In this document: one piece after another, positions 5,457 through 13,179 of the stretch | How the letters are laid out: every line of letters starts with the position of its first letter | Position numbering within the stretch: position 1 is the first letter of the stretch | From: CAZNLH01 sp964573995 | GTDB lineage: Bacteria > Gemmatimonadota > CAZMKB01 > CAZNLH01 | Length of the DNA: 26,888 bases | Reading direction: 5' to 3' | Assembly (NCBI GenBank): GCA_964573995.1 | Contig: CAZNLH010000029.1 | Coordinates: 1-26,888, forward strand | Translations under genes and position numbers: made by a program | The notes under the pieces: model-generated | Seen by the model: the letters and a program-made list of their open reading frames with translations, nothing else | Told to the model about the DNA's origin: nothing | The model's database searches: none

Positions 5457-7046
5457 CTACCTCATCCTTGAAATCGCCCCTGGTCCAGCCCCCCGGCTGA
5501 AGGACCTACCTGCTGGGGACATGCTGCGTCCAATCGCCCGTCCGCCCGCAGTACCGCGGGACTGGACAGGAGACCTCGATGCTCCCCTGCCGAGCCGCTG
5601 TTCATTACTTCTATACCCTGTTCTATACCGGGTTGCGGCCGCTCTGTGGCTACTTTCGCGCGAGGGCCTCACCTCGGCGGACCTGGCCGGTCGATCCATC
5701 ATCCTCTGAGTGTGTCTTGAACCCCTCTCCTCCGAAACAGTCCTGTGCCCCTGAGGACGATAACTCCTCCCACCTGCGGAATCACGCGCCGGCCTTGAGG
5801 ATCTGGGTTGATAATCGCGGCGTGAGCCTTCCACTCGCTCTCCCTCTTGACCTACCTTCTCAGCGGTTACAGGGCGACTCACCCCTTCATTCGCCATCAC
5901 ACGCGCGATCCTGGTCTCTTCGGCGGTAGTCGACGGAGGCAGGCCGTCACCGCGACGTACTACACTCTCCTCGGTCGGACGATCTTGGCCTTCTCCCTCT
6001 ATGATCGGGGCTTTCATCCTTGGGATGGGCGAACCGACCGACTCATCGACGGTTGTCTTTCTCTGAAGGAGAGGAGAACCCCCGGAGGCTCCTCCATCCA
6101 CTGTCCGGACTGCATCCTTGTCGATGTATACCGGGCTGCCCCCCGCTCCATCGTATCCCCTGACACGGATGACTCCCTCTGTTAGCGGCGTCTCCCCCTT
6201 CGTCCGATAGATCCCGTCACCTCTCGTACGGTAATCGTACTTTCTGCTGTAACGACGGCCGACGTGAGAGGGAACCGGATAATAGTAATAATAGTCGTAA
6301 TAACCATAGGGGTAATAGCCGTAAGGATAGTAATATGGATAATAATAGTCCCAGTACCAGAAGTCGTTGTAACACCAGTAATCGTAGACGACGACATAAT
6401 AATCCGGGCAATAGTAATCGTAAGGCTCATAGTGGTAATAAGCGGCCCCGTGGCAATCAGTGCAGAGATAACGCGGGTAGTGGACGACCTCCTCGACGTA
6501 ATAAGTCGCAAAATCGTCCCTGTAATCCGGCTCTTCCGAATAAGGCAGAATCTCCTTGTTGATGTCCTCAATCGCCAGGAAGGGGTCGCCGCTGATGCGC
6601 TGGATGACCCTTTCATCATCGACCGCCTCATCGGGCCGCGAGAAGAAGGGCCATCCTTTCAGGTCGAACGGTTCACTCGAGGCGACGGCCTCGATGTATC
6701 CCATTCCAATCGGCTCATCGATCGTGAGGGACAGGTCATATCCCCCCCCTGGGATGGTATAGGCCTTCCCGCCGGCAACGTAGTTGTCCATACCGGGGTA
6801 ATATGGATATAGGATATGGACGTGACCATCGGTGTCGATATTGTAGATCGTCACGAAAGAGGGCTCTTCGACCTTGAAGTATACCGTCATATCCTCACCA
6901 GAATGATATACCGCCCCGTCCCCCCTATCGAGCCATACCTCTATGCCGGAAGATGGATTTCCCGTGAGAAAGCGCGGCAACAAGAAAAGGGACCCGAGGC
7001 TCAAGAAAAAGAGCACGATCCCTGTTCTGTATTGAAAGCGTCGCAT
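5457..7046 (-). CDS. Secreted DUF4384 protein, Tyr-rich with one CxxCH motif
   Basis: A 529-residue secreted or anchored protein with four parts. Residues 8-28 are a membrane segment or signal. Residues 34-125 resemble DUF4384 (IEVWLDRGDGAVYHSGEDMT, FVTIYNIDTDGHVHILYP), a beta domain of envelope proteins. Residues 195-199 are CTDCH, a canonical c-type haem motif, followed at 203-256 by 29 tyrosines in 54 residues plus Cys213 and Cys225. From about 300 to the end it is Arg/Ser/Gly-rich, basic and probably disordered. AGGAGG sits 8 bases before the ATG. A terminator follows, so it is its own unit. No function is known. Options are an adhesive or cross-linking (dityrosine) surface protein, a monohaem protein, or a metal site formed by four cysteines. 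The low-complexity parts prevent a firm family call beyond DUF4384. Confidence 0.75.
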   Translation of the reverse strand: MRRFQYRTGIVLFFLSLGSLFLLPRFLTGNPSSGIEVWLDRGDGAVYHSGEDMTVYFKVEEPSFVTIYNIDTDGHVHILYPYYPGMDNYVAGGKAYTIPGGGYDLSLTIDEPIGMGYIEAVASSEPFDLKGWPFFSRPDEAVDDERVIQRISGDPFLAIEDINKEILPYSEEPDYRDDFATYYVEEVVHYPRYLCTDCHGAAYYHYEPYDYYCPDYYVVVYDYWCYNDFWYWDYYYPYYYPYGYYPYGYYDYYYYYPVPSHVGRRYSRKYDYRTRGDGIYRTKGETPLTEGVIRVRGYDGAGGSPVYIDKDAVRTVDGGASGGSPLLQRKTTVDESVGSPIPRMKAPIIEGEGQDRPTEESVVRRGDGLPPSTTAEETRIARVMANEGVSRPVTAEKVGQEGERVEGSRRDYQPRSSRPARDSAGGRSYRPQGHRTVSEERGSRHTQRMMDRPARSAEVRPSRESSHRAAATRYRTGYRSNEQRLGRGASRSPVQSRGTAGGRAIGRSMSPAGRSFSRGAGPGAISRMR

Positions 7047-7155
7047 TGTATCATCCTCCTGGTCTCAAAGGGCGCGACCATGATCGCGCTACCTCTAGAG
7101 AAGGCAACTGTCATGCCAGGTGGAGGAGATCGGCATGAAAAGGGTATGGCATACT

Positions 7156-7184
7156 TGTAACACTTGATTCACTATGCAGTTACA
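7156..7184. promoter_or_regulatory. Inverted repeat upstream of the Tyr-rich protein gene
   Basis: TGTAAC (7156-7161) and GTTACA (7179-7184) are perfect 6-base arms separated by 17 bases, centred about 125 bases before the gene start. The spacing suits a dimeric regulator binding over two turns of DNA. No regulator is assigned; chance cannot be excluded. Confidence 0.3.
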
Positions 7185-7248
7185 GAAATGGAATCCATCC
7201 GGATATCCCACGTTGTCCCCAGCCGACAATGACCCCTTATCACCCACC

Positions 7249-7268
7249 CTGTCCTCGTATTAGGACAG
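7249..7268 (-). other. Hairpin after the endonuclease gene
   Basis: CTGTCCT and AGGACAG form a perfect 7-base-pair stem with a 6-base loop, 30-50 bases past the last gene of the long operon. There is no T run on the - strand, so it is at most a weak or factor-assisted terminator or a 3' end stabiliser. Confidence 0.4.
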
Positions 7269-7297
7269 CGCTGGGCCTCAGAGAATGCCCTGGGCCG

Positions 7298-7927
7298 TCA
7301 AGAAGCCTTGAAGTATTGCAGGGGACAGCCCCCGCACCGCAATTTGGGCGTACAGAAGACCTTTCCCACCCTTACGAACAAGGCATGGTACTCGTTGTAG
7401 ATAGACACGTCTTGCGGCAATGCCTCCATGAGAAGTCGCTGTATATCATGATATCCAGCATCTTCTCCAATTAATCCATGACGCAGCAGGACCCTGCGAG
7501 TATAGGCGTCGACGACGAAGACAGGGCGTTCCAAGGCATAGAGGAGGATCGAATCGGCCGTCTCCGGCCCTATTCCACGAACAGCGAGGAGTTCCATCCG
7601 CAACCTCGATGTATCGACACCCTTGAGGCGTTGGAAGTCGTGCCCATACAGGTCCCTGTAATATCGTAGAAAATTGAGAAGCCGACGTGTCTTGACGCGG
7701 AAATAACCTACGGGTTTCAGGTAGGTGAAGAGCCGTTCGACCGGAGTCCTCAGTAGCCCCTCCGGGTTGAGGAGGCCGTCATCTTTGAGCCTTGCCATGG
7801 CCTTCTCCACGTTCTTCCAGTTCGTATTCTGGGTCAGTATCGCCCCGACCATCACCTCGAAGGGACCGTCTCCCGGCCACCATCCCTGTGGGCCGAACCT
7901 ATCGAAGAGGGCATGGTAATAATCCAT
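7298..7927 (-). CDS. Endonuclease III-family HhH-GPD DNA glycosylase
   Basis: A 209-residue base-excision-repair glycosylase. The N-terminal block GPQGWWPGDGPFEVMVGAIL followed by TQNTNWKNVEKA, the helix-hairpin-helix LLAVRGIGPETADSILLYAL, and FVVDAYTRRVL with the catalytic Asp show the HhH-GPD fold. The WWPGD start resembles the MagIII/endonuclease III-related branch rather than classical Nth, so alkylated bases may be the substrate. The C-terminal iron-sulfur loop has only three cysteines (C-x5-C-x2-C); the usual fourth is missing before the stop. The frame is open further upstream, but ATG 7927, with GGGGGAG 7 bases before it, starts right at the conserved part and avoids overlap with the rhomboid gene. 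It is the last gene of the long - strand series. Confidence 0.85.
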   Translation of the reverse strand: MDYYHALFDRFGPQGWWPGDGPFEVMVGAILTQNTNWKNVEKAMARLKDDGLLNPEGLLRTPVERLFTYLKPVGYFRVKTRRLLNFLRYYRDLYGHDFQRLKGVDTSRLRMELLAVRGIGPETADSILLYALERPVFVVDAYTRRVLLRHGLIGEDAGYHDIQRLLMEALPQDVSIYNEYHALFVRVGKVFCTPKLRCGGCPLQYFKAS

Positions 7928-7995
7928 TAAGGTCTCCCCCGCGCGCCGGTTGGAGGAGGGCGATATCGACAGGGTGGATCTATGGTTCCGGTCCT

Positions 7996-8838
7996 TCACT
8001 TTCTGTGACGGATGCGCTTGCTGGCCCGATTGAGGACCCCCTTTTCTTCGTCTGTCAGGCTGTCGATGCCACTGCTTGAAATCTTGTCGAGTATACGATC
8101 GATCTCGTCCTCGTCGTCCATCCAATCCCCCTCACTCCCAGTATCGTGGTCATCAACCATCCTGATCTTGATCTTCCCCCCCTTGAGGTAGTCCTTTATG
8201 CGTCCGTAAAAAGAATCAATACGCCATCCTCCCTTGATGTAAAGAAAGCCTACCAACATCCCCCCCAGGTGTGCCACGTTGGCTATGCCGCTGTCGGTGT
8301 AATGGACGCTCGCGAACAACTCGAGCAAGGCGAAAAAGATGACCAGGTGCTTGGCCTTTATGGGAAAGAGAAAATACAGATAAATCAATCGGTTGGGGTA
8401 TATCATGGCGAAGGCGACGAGGAGGCCGAATATCGCCCCGGAAGCACCTATCGTCGGTATTTCAGGATGCAATGCAGGAAAGATGAGGCAGACAATCGTA
8501 TAGAATATCGCCGCACCTATGCCGGTGATGAAGTAGTACCTGAGGAACTCACGGCTGCCCCACATCCCCTCCACCTCGCTGCCGAACATCCACAGGACGA
8601 ACATGTTGAAGAAGAGGTGAAAAAAGCCGCCGTGCAGGAACATGTAAGTGAAGAGTTGCCAGAAGTACAACTTGTGGATGACCATATCCGGCACGAGGCT
8701 GAAAGGCACAACCACTTGAAACGGGAGTACAATCTGCAAAAGGAAGATAATGGTGTTGGTTATGATCAACGCCTTCACCATCGGGCTCCAGCCGTAGATC
8801 GCGAGGCCCGGGCTATAACTGTACCGATATACTCTCAC
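7996..8838 (-). CDS. Rhomboid-family intramembrane serine protease
   Basis: A 280-residue, six-helix membrane protein. The catalytic serine lies in GASGAIFG and the catalytic histidine in ANVAHLGGMLVGF; the FLHGGFFHLFFNMFVLWMFG segment is the conserved helix-2 His/Asn region, and EVEGMWGSREFLRYY follows. Rhomboids cleave transmembrane substrates within the membrane. The C-terminus is a soluble acidic tail with DRILDKISSSGIDSLTDEEK, a segment found at the end of many bacterial rhomboids. The frame is open to a TTG at 8979, but that extension is Arg-rich and unconserved; GTG 8838, preceded by AGAGGA, fits better. The 137 bases before it hold no other gene I can support. Confidence 0.88.
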   Translation of the reverse strand: MRVYRYSYSPGLAIYGWSPMVKALIITNTIIFLLQIVLPFQVVVPFSLVPDMVIHKLYFWQLFTYMFLHGGFFHLFFNMFVLWMFGSEVEGMWGSREFLRYYFITGIGAAIFYTIVCLIFPALHPEIPTIGASGAIFGLLVAFAMIYPNRLIYLYFLFPIKAKHLVIFFALLELFASVHYTDSGIANVAHLGGMLVGFLYIKGGWRIDSFYGRIKDYLKGGKIKIRMVDDHDTGSEGDWMDDEDEIDRILDKISSSGIDSLTDEEKGVLNRASKRIRHRK

Positions 8839-8975
8839 CTCAGGCTTCCTCTGGTTACACCTTGATCTCCACCTTCCGTGACCACGAACAGGCCCGCCTC
8901 GATCACGGGCTCTGCCCAATAGGGATGAGTGCCGGCTGCTGGTACCCGACCACTCATCGCCTTCCACAACGACCG

Positions 8976-9320
8976 TCAACAGGTAAGGTGGAAAAGGCCA
9001 ACGGTCTTCTTATCGGTCGAGATCCTGTCATAGGTATCGCAGGCCGTCTTTGTATCGAATGCTAGGACATGGCAGCCCTCTTCTTCTAGTCTATCGATCA
9101 GGCCGGCCGGTACCCTCAACCTACCATAACAACCCGTGCCAATAAGCAGGACCTCCGGGCCCGCTTCCATAGCCTCGCGCAGGTCTTCAATGTCAAGGCT
9201 GTGGCCTTCTCTCCTCCACCAACCGCTATTTACCCTATCGGGGAATATAATGATATCGGACCGGTATGTCCGGCCGTCGACCACTATCTCGCCGAAGCGA
9301 TAGGAATCTATCCTCGCCAC
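8976..9320 (-). CDS. Mth938-like (DUF498) protein
   Basis: A 114-residue protein of the Mth938/DUF498 family, related to the mitochondrial complex I assembly factor NDUFAF3. Seen: the start IDSYRFGEIVVDGRTYRSDI with IIFPDRV, then SGWWRREGHSLDIEDL, and the glycine-rich LLIGTGCYGRLRVP strand-turn. Bacterial members have no settled function. The start is GTG 9320 with GGGGAG 8 bases before it. The preceding gene ends 5 bases upstream, so the two are coupled. It lies in the operon just after the ccm block, which fits a respiratory assembly role by analogy only. Confidence 0.8.
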   Translation of the reverse strand: MARIDSYRFGEIVVDGRTYRSDIIIFPDRVNSGWWRREGHSLDIEDLREAMEAGPEVLLIGTGCYGRLRVPAGLIDRLEEEGCHVLAFDTKTACDTYDRISTDKKTVGLFHLTC

Positions 9321-9325
9321 TCAGA

Positions 9326-9565
9326 TCACTCCCCATCGGGGCCGAAGGTCTCGGCGATCGCCCGCCTGAACCGCGGCTCGTAGATCATGTCGAACGCGGG
9401 GCCCTTATCGGGGAAGAGGTGCACCACTTGGGATCTCATGTTGCCGATCATCCCCTCGGCCTCCTGTCTGCTTACCGACCCCTGGCGGATCAACAGGAGC
9501 GAGAGATCCACCAGGAGCCTCACGTATCTGACCTTGCGGTCCTCTTCTTCGAAGCGGGATTCCAT
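9326..9565 (-). CDS. Small conserved-looking protein of unknown function
   Basis: A 79-residue, soluble, helical, charged protein without a recognisable domain. Its N-terminal half (EEEDRKVRYVRLLVDLSLLL) predicts one amphipathic helix, and the C-terminal half (VVHLFPDKGPAFDMIYEPRF) ends in a basic helix. AAGGG lies before the ATG. It sits directly before the Mth938-like gene (5-base gap), which supports it as real. I do not recognise a family. Confidence 0.6.
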   Translation of the reverse strand: MESRFEEEDRKVRYVRLLVDLSLLLIRQGSVSRQEAEGMIGNMRSQVVHLFPDKGPAFDMIYEPRFRRAIAETFGPDGE

Positions 9566-9627
9566 TGCTCACCCTTGCCGCTCCAAGACCCGATTTAGCC
9601 AAAGACGATAATTCGACACGGCCCCTC

Positions 9628-9843
9628 TCATGCCTTGTCACCCCTGCGGGGAACGACATGGATATTATAACCCGTTATCTTTATCTCCTCCGCCCTGCAA
9701 CTGCTGTGCATGTCCTTAGCGATGGGGCACATCTTGTCGTTGATGCACTTTGTTATCGCCTCCTCGGGATTCTTCGCGGCCTGGAGGAACCAACACGGGG
9801 AAGACGTCACGTCCGTTACGAGATACAATTTAAATCCTTCCAT
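9628..9843 (-). CDS. Small cysteine-containing protein of unknown function
   Basis: A 71-residue soluble protein with four cysteines (in SSPCWF, ITKCIN, KMCPIA, SSCRAE) and a basic C-terminus. The order is three short strands with VTDVTSSPCWFLQA, a helix EEAITKCIND, and a final ITGYNIHVVPR strand. Four spaced cysteines could bind metal or form disulfides. The start is the second of two tandem ATG codons (9843), six bases after GGAGG; the frame is open 15 residues further. It lies after ccmD in the operon with a 102-base gap, in which I see only an imperfect hairpin (GCCCGT 9904-9909 with ACGGGC 9926-9931). No family recognised. Confidence 0.6.
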   Translation of the reverse strand: MEGFKLYLVTDVTSSPCWFLQAAKNPEEAITKCINDKMCPIAKDMHSSCRAEEIKITGYNIHVVPRRGDKA

Positions 9844-9945
9844 CATCACCTCCGAAAGTGAATCAACGGCAAAGGGGAGGCCGTTCAAGTACCATTTTTC
9901 ATTGCCCGTGGCCTGTCTATGTACAACGGGCGTTTCTTCATGTTC

Positions 9946-10092
9946 CTACTCTTTCGACCGCGCGACGAGTTGACTCAGTTCCTCGATCTCACTGCGGATC
10001 TTCCTCTCGCGCCTTGAAACGCTGAAGAGGTACAGGAAGAGCACGATCCAGACGAAGATGTAGGCGGCGAAAAAGTAGTCGATGTTATCCAT
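9946..10092 (-). CDS. ccmD: CcmD-like haem exporter protein (short membrane protein)
   Basis: A 48-residue protein: MDNIDYFFAAYIFVWIVLFL then LYLFSVSRRERKIRSEIEEL-type charged tail. This is the CcmD layout: one N-terminal transmembrane helix (about residues 6-24) followed by a basic helix. CcmD sits with CcmABC in the complex that releases haem-loaded CcmE. AGGAGA lies 8 bases before the ATG, and ccmC ends 19 bases upstream, the standard gene order. CcmD proteins are poorly conserved, so size, topology and position carry the call. Confidence 0.85.
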   Translation of the reverse strand: MDNIDYFFAAYIFVWIVLFLYLFSVSRRERKIRSEIEELSQLVARSKE

Positions 10093-10111
10093 TACTTATC
10101 TCTCCTGTTCG

Positions 10112-10819
10112 TCAGTCCTTGATGATCCTGCGCATACTGTCAGCCTCGTCCTTGAGTTCCGCCAGCGTTATACGCCGCGAAAGTATATAGAGGAACAAGA
10201 GCGTCATAGCCGCCAGGGAGACCATCAGCGTCTGGAACATCTCCGGGGCCAGCGTCGGGCCTGATTGCGACTTGACCAGAAGGAATTGTGGCGGATGTTG
10301 CGTTCGCCACCACTTTACCGACAGGTATATCAACGGGACATCAAAGAACCCGATGATCCCAAGGACGGCCGAGAACCTCGCCAACTGGCCCTCCTCGCCC
10401 CCATATTGCCTGAGCATCAGGTATGCGACATATATCAACCAGAGTATGAGGGTCGTGGTCAGCCTGGAATCCCACGTCCACCAGGCCCCCCAGGCCGGTT
10501 TTCCCCACAGTGGTCCCGTAATCAAGACCAGCGTGCAGAAGACTATTCCGACCTCCGCGGAGGCGTGAGCCATGATATCGTAGGATCGATCGCGCTTCCA
10601 GAGGAACATGACACTGTTCAAAAAGACAAAGAAGAAGGCGAGGAAGGTGGACCAGGCGATCGGGACGTGAAAGTAAAATATCTTCTGTACGATACCCATC
10701 TTCTTTTCAATGGGGGCATAATAAAATATCATGTAAATGGCGATCATAACGACTGGAAAGGCCAGGAATCCGATCCGGTCGACGAATGAAAAAAATCTGC
10801 GGATGTAACTCTCTCTCAT
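10112..10819 (-). CDS. ccmC: Cytochrome c maturation haem-handling protein CcmC
   Basis: A 235-residue, six-helix inner membrane protein that loads haem onto CcmE. The tryptophan-rich haem-handling motif is WGAWWTWD at residues 110-117. The two haem-ligand histidines are His51 in FHVPIA and the one in WWRTQHP near residue 176. It is the expected length. Six bases separate it from ccmB, and it precedes ccmD. The charged C-terminal tail is in the cytoplasm. Confidence 0.97.
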   Translation of the reverse strand: MRESYIRRFFSFVDRIGFLAFPVVMIAIYMIFYYAPIEKKMGIVQKIFYFHVPIAWSTFLAFFFVFLNSVMFLWKRDRSYDIMAHASAEVGIVFCTLVLITGPLWGKPAWGAWWTWDSRLTTTLILWLIYVAYLMLRQYGGEEGQLARFSAVLGIIGFFDVPLIYLSVKWWRTQHPPQFLLVKSQSGPTLAPEMFQTLMVSLAAMTLLFLYILSRRITLAELKDEADSMRRIIKD

Positions 10820-10825
10820 TCTCGG

Positions 10826-11494
10826 TCACTCCTCGACTATATAATCGAACACGACAATGGCGGCAACCAGGAAAACGACGTCGAAGACCCCTATCAGCCG
10901 GATGCCATAGGTAAAATCGGCGCTCGAACCCCCCGTCAGGAGGCTGACGGTGCCCTTCACAGCGGCGATGATGACGGGTACCATGATCGGCAGCATCAAT
11001 ATCGGGAGCATTACTTCCCTCATCCGTGTGTTGCAGGATATCGCGGAAAAGAGCGTTCCAACGGCGGAGTACCCTATCGTGGCAAGCAGGATGATCGCCA
11101 GCAGGCGGCCGAGGATCGGGTAGATGGAGATATTGAAAAATATGACAAATACCACAAGCGTGATCAGGTTCACCAGCATGACGAAGAGGAGGTTCCCCAC
11201 CACCTTCCCCAGGTAGATGACCGACCGGTCCACCGGGCAGAGGAGGAGGCCCCTCAGGCACTCCCTGTCGCGTTCAAGGGCGAATGAGCGGTTCAGGCCG
11301 AGTATGCCGGCGAACAGGAATGCTATCCAGAGCACGCCGGAGGCGATCTCGTATATCTTCTGAGTGCCGGGGCTGAAGGCGAAATTGAAGACCACGAGTA
11401 TCAGGATGGCGAAGATGAACATCGAGTTCACCATCTCGCGGGTGCGGGCCTCGCAAAGGATGTCCTTCCAGAGAATAGCGACTATGCCCCTCAT
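10826..11494 (-). CDS. ccmB: Haem exporter ABC permease CcmB
   Basis: A 222-residue membrane protein with about six transmembrane helices and the CcmB block SFALERDRECLRGLLLCPVD near residues 70-90, plus IYLGKVVGNLLF and MREVMLPILMLPI. CcmB is the permease of the CcmAB transporter that uses ATP to free holo-CcmE from CcmC. It overlaps ccmA by four bases (ATGA), so the two are translated together. Confidence 0.96.
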   Translation of the reverse strand: MRGIVAILWKDILCEARTREMVNSMFIFAILILVVFNFAFSPGTQKIYEIASGVLWIAFLFAGILGLNRSFALERDRECLRGLLLCPVDRSVIYLGKVVGNLLFVMLVNLITLVVFVIFFNISIYPILGRLLAIILLATIGYSAVGTLFSAISCNTRMREVMLPILMLPIMVPVIIAAVKGTVSLLTGGSSADFTYGIRLIGVFDVVFLVAAIVVFDYIVEE

Positions 11495-12237
11495 ACCTTC
11501 TTGACTCCCTCATCCCCAATCAAGCGATAATAGGTCGAGCGGATCGACTCGACCCCTTCTCCCCTGCTGGGTTCATCATACTCAATCTTTCCCTTAACGA
11601 TAATCACGTTCCGATTGCTGAGTTCATGGCCGCGTTCCAGGTTATGAGTCGTCATGAGAATCGTCTTCCCATCTTCCCTGAACCGCGCGAGCATCTCACA
11701 AAGACGGTCCGCAGAGTGTTGATCGAGACCTGAATAGGGCTCATCCAGGAGGTAGATCAAGGGCCGATGGAGCATGGCACGGCCGATAGATAACCGTTGC
11801 AGCATTCCCCTCGAGAAGGTCCCTGAGGCATCGTTCGCCCTGTGGCTGAGGTCAATTGCTTCAAGGACTTCGTCGATCCTGCCCTCGAGATCGGCCACAC
11901 CGTACATCTTCCCGTAAAACCTCAGGTTCTCTCGTGCAGTCAACTGGGTGTAAAGAAGGGACTGATGCCCGATGACACCAATTGCCCGCCTCAACATGTT
12001 GGAATCATCGTGGATGCTTTTTCCGCGGTATAGGATCTCTCCGGAGGTCGGCTTGACCAGCGACGACAGTATCCCTATCAATGTCGTCTTTCCCGCTCCA
12101 TTGGGACCGAATACGGTGAGGAACTCGCCCTCCCTGATATACAGGTCGATGCCCCGGAGTGCGACGATCTTCCCGAAACTCCTCGACAGGCCCCTCACCT
12201 CTATGATCGTCCTTGGCGAGGTGCCTTCAGGATCCAT
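11491..12237 (-). CDS. ccmA: Haem exporter ABC ATPase CcmA
   Basis: A 248-residue ABC ATPase. Walker A GPNGAGKTT, signature FSRGMLQRLSIGRA (an RG variant of the usual SGGQ), Walker B LIYLLDEP and the switch TTHN are all present. It pairs with CcmB. Six bases lie between GAGGAGG and the ATG. The N-terminal 12 residues (DPEGTSPRTII) are an extra lead-in. Confidence 0.95.
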   Translation of the reverse strand: MDPEGTSPRTIIEVRGLSRSFGKIVALRGIDLYIREGEFLTVFGPNGAGKTTLIGILSSLVKPTSGEILYRGKSIHDDSNMLRRAIGVIGHQSLLYTQLTARENLRFYGKMYGVADLEGRIDEVLEAIDLSHRANDASGTFSRGMLQRLSIGRAMLHRPLIYLLDEPYSGLDQHSADRLCEMLARFREDGKTILMTTHNLERGHELSNRNVIIVKGKIEYDEPSRGEGVESIRSTYYRLIGDEGVKKV

Positions 12238-12248
12238 TGCAAGCCTCC

Positions 12249-12665
12249 TCAGGCCGTCCGAGATGAATCATTGAAGCGGGTGCCGCATGCCGGGCAGTAT
12301 CGACTCTTCGGGGGGACCTCTTCGCCGCACGACGAACATATCAACTTGCCCCCCTCTCCCTTGCCAGTCTTGAACCTCTTCCCACCCTTCTCGAGGCTGT
12401 CCAGGAGTTTCATCACCTCGATGACCTCTCCTTCGTAACGCGACCTCAGCGAACTGTAATCTTCGGGGGATAATTTCCCGGTATGAAAGTCGAATTCCAC
12501 CTCCTTGATCGCGGAGAGTGCGCGCCCTTTCCGGGCGAGGAGTTCCTCCTTGCGGGACAAGGGCCTGGCGGGAGCGACTATCCACATCTTCTCCTCGGTA
12601 AAAATAGGATAGCCCACATAGAAGAGCCCCCCCAGCGTCATGATAAGAATCAGCAGTAGTTCCAT
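12249..12665 (-). CDS. Zinc-ribbon CcmI-like membrane protein
   Basis: A 138-residue protein in the position of CcmI. Residues 1-22 form a membrane helix. Residues 38-85 (SRKEELLARKGRALSAIKEV, then EFDFHTGKLSPEDYSSLRSR) match the N-terminal segment of CcmI, which interacts with CcmH. In place of the usual tetratricopeptide domain there is a C-terminal zinc ribbon: CSSCGEEVPPKSRYCPACG. CcmI normally presents apocytochrome c to the ligase CcmFH; here the short zinc-ribbon form may do so, or tether CcmH. It sits between ccmH and ccmA (22 and 11 bases). The assignment to CcmI is inference. Confidence 0.75.
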   Translation of the reverse strand: MELLLILIMTLGGLFYVGYPIFTEEKMWIVAPARPLSRKEELLARKGRALSAIKEVEFDFHTGKLSPEDYSSLRSRYEGEVIEVMKLLDSLEKGGKRFKTGKGEGGKLICSSCGEEVPPKSRYCPACGTRFNDSSRTA

Positions 12666-12687
12666 CCGTTATTCCCGATTCCTGTAA

Positions 12688-13179
12688 TCAGTCATCGAAG
12701 TCACGGAGTTCCTTCTCCAGTCTCTGCCGGTACGGATCATCATCCGCAACCCCTGTAACCTCGTTAAAACCCCCGTCCCCCTCGCTGGTTCCGTGTGTCC
12801 ACCTCCTGAGGATGACTACCAGCAACACCCCCCCGATCATAATCACCAGGAAAGGCATGAAATAGGCCGTCAGGTTGAAGCCCTCCCGGGAGGGTGAAGC
12901 GAGCACGCGTTCACCATACTCACTGACGAGGACCTGGAGGATCTCATCCCTTTCCTTCCCCTCGTCTATCATCGAGCGTATCTCCATCCTCATGGAATCG
13001 GCGTGGGCACACATGCAGGTATTGAGGACCATGTTCGCGCACCCGCACGTGCATATCACCGATCGCTCGATGTCGATTATATCCGGCTTGGCCGACAGGG
13101 TCCCATTCAAGGCCAACAGCAGTATGGCCGAAAGCAACGGCAGGCCTATGCTAACTCTCCATCTTGTAACTGGCCTCAC
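12688..13179 (-). CDS. ccmH: Cytochrome c haem lyase subunit CcmH, CxCxC variant
   Basis: A 163-residue protein with a signal anchor, a periplasmic thiol domain, a second transmembrane helix (FMPFLVIMIGGVLLVVIL) and a cytoplasmic tail. The usual LRCxxC motif is replaced by CTCGCANMVLNTCMCAHAD, with five cysteines; related forms occur in deltaproteobacteria and other lineages. The following helix (MRMEIRSMIDEGKERDEILQ, then VLVSEYGERVLASP) is typical CcmH. GTG 13179 with GGGAGG just upstream is chosen over a TTG at 13191; the gene overlaps the end of ccmF by 29 bases. It reduces apocytochrome thiols for haem attachment with CcmF. Confidence 0.9.
   Translation of the reverse strand: MRPVTRWRVSIGLPLLSAILLLALNGTLSAKPDIIDIERSVICTCGCANMVLNTCMCAHADSMRMEIRSMIDEGKERDEILQVLVSEYGERVLASPSREGFNLTAYFMPFLVIMIGGVLLVVILRRWTHGTSEGDGGFNEVTGVADDDPYRQRLEKELRDFDD

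Noticed and set aside
6264..6812. Ile/Val-rich + strand frame and simple repeats in the 6260-6480 region
   Set aside because: These are the antisense shadow of the tyrosine codons (TAT/TAC) of the - strand protein; the DNA repeat character comes from codons, not from a CRISPR array or tandem repeat.
8839..8979. N-terminal extension of the rhomboid to a TTG overlapping the Mth938-like stop
   Set aside because: The extension is Arg-rich, unlike a rhomboid N-terminus, and GTG 8838 has a better ribosome binding site; the TTGA overlap is noted but not used.
9891..9941. 16-codon frame (- strand) in the gap after ccmD
   Set aside because: Too short, no ribosome binding site of note and no similarity; gap more likely untranslated.
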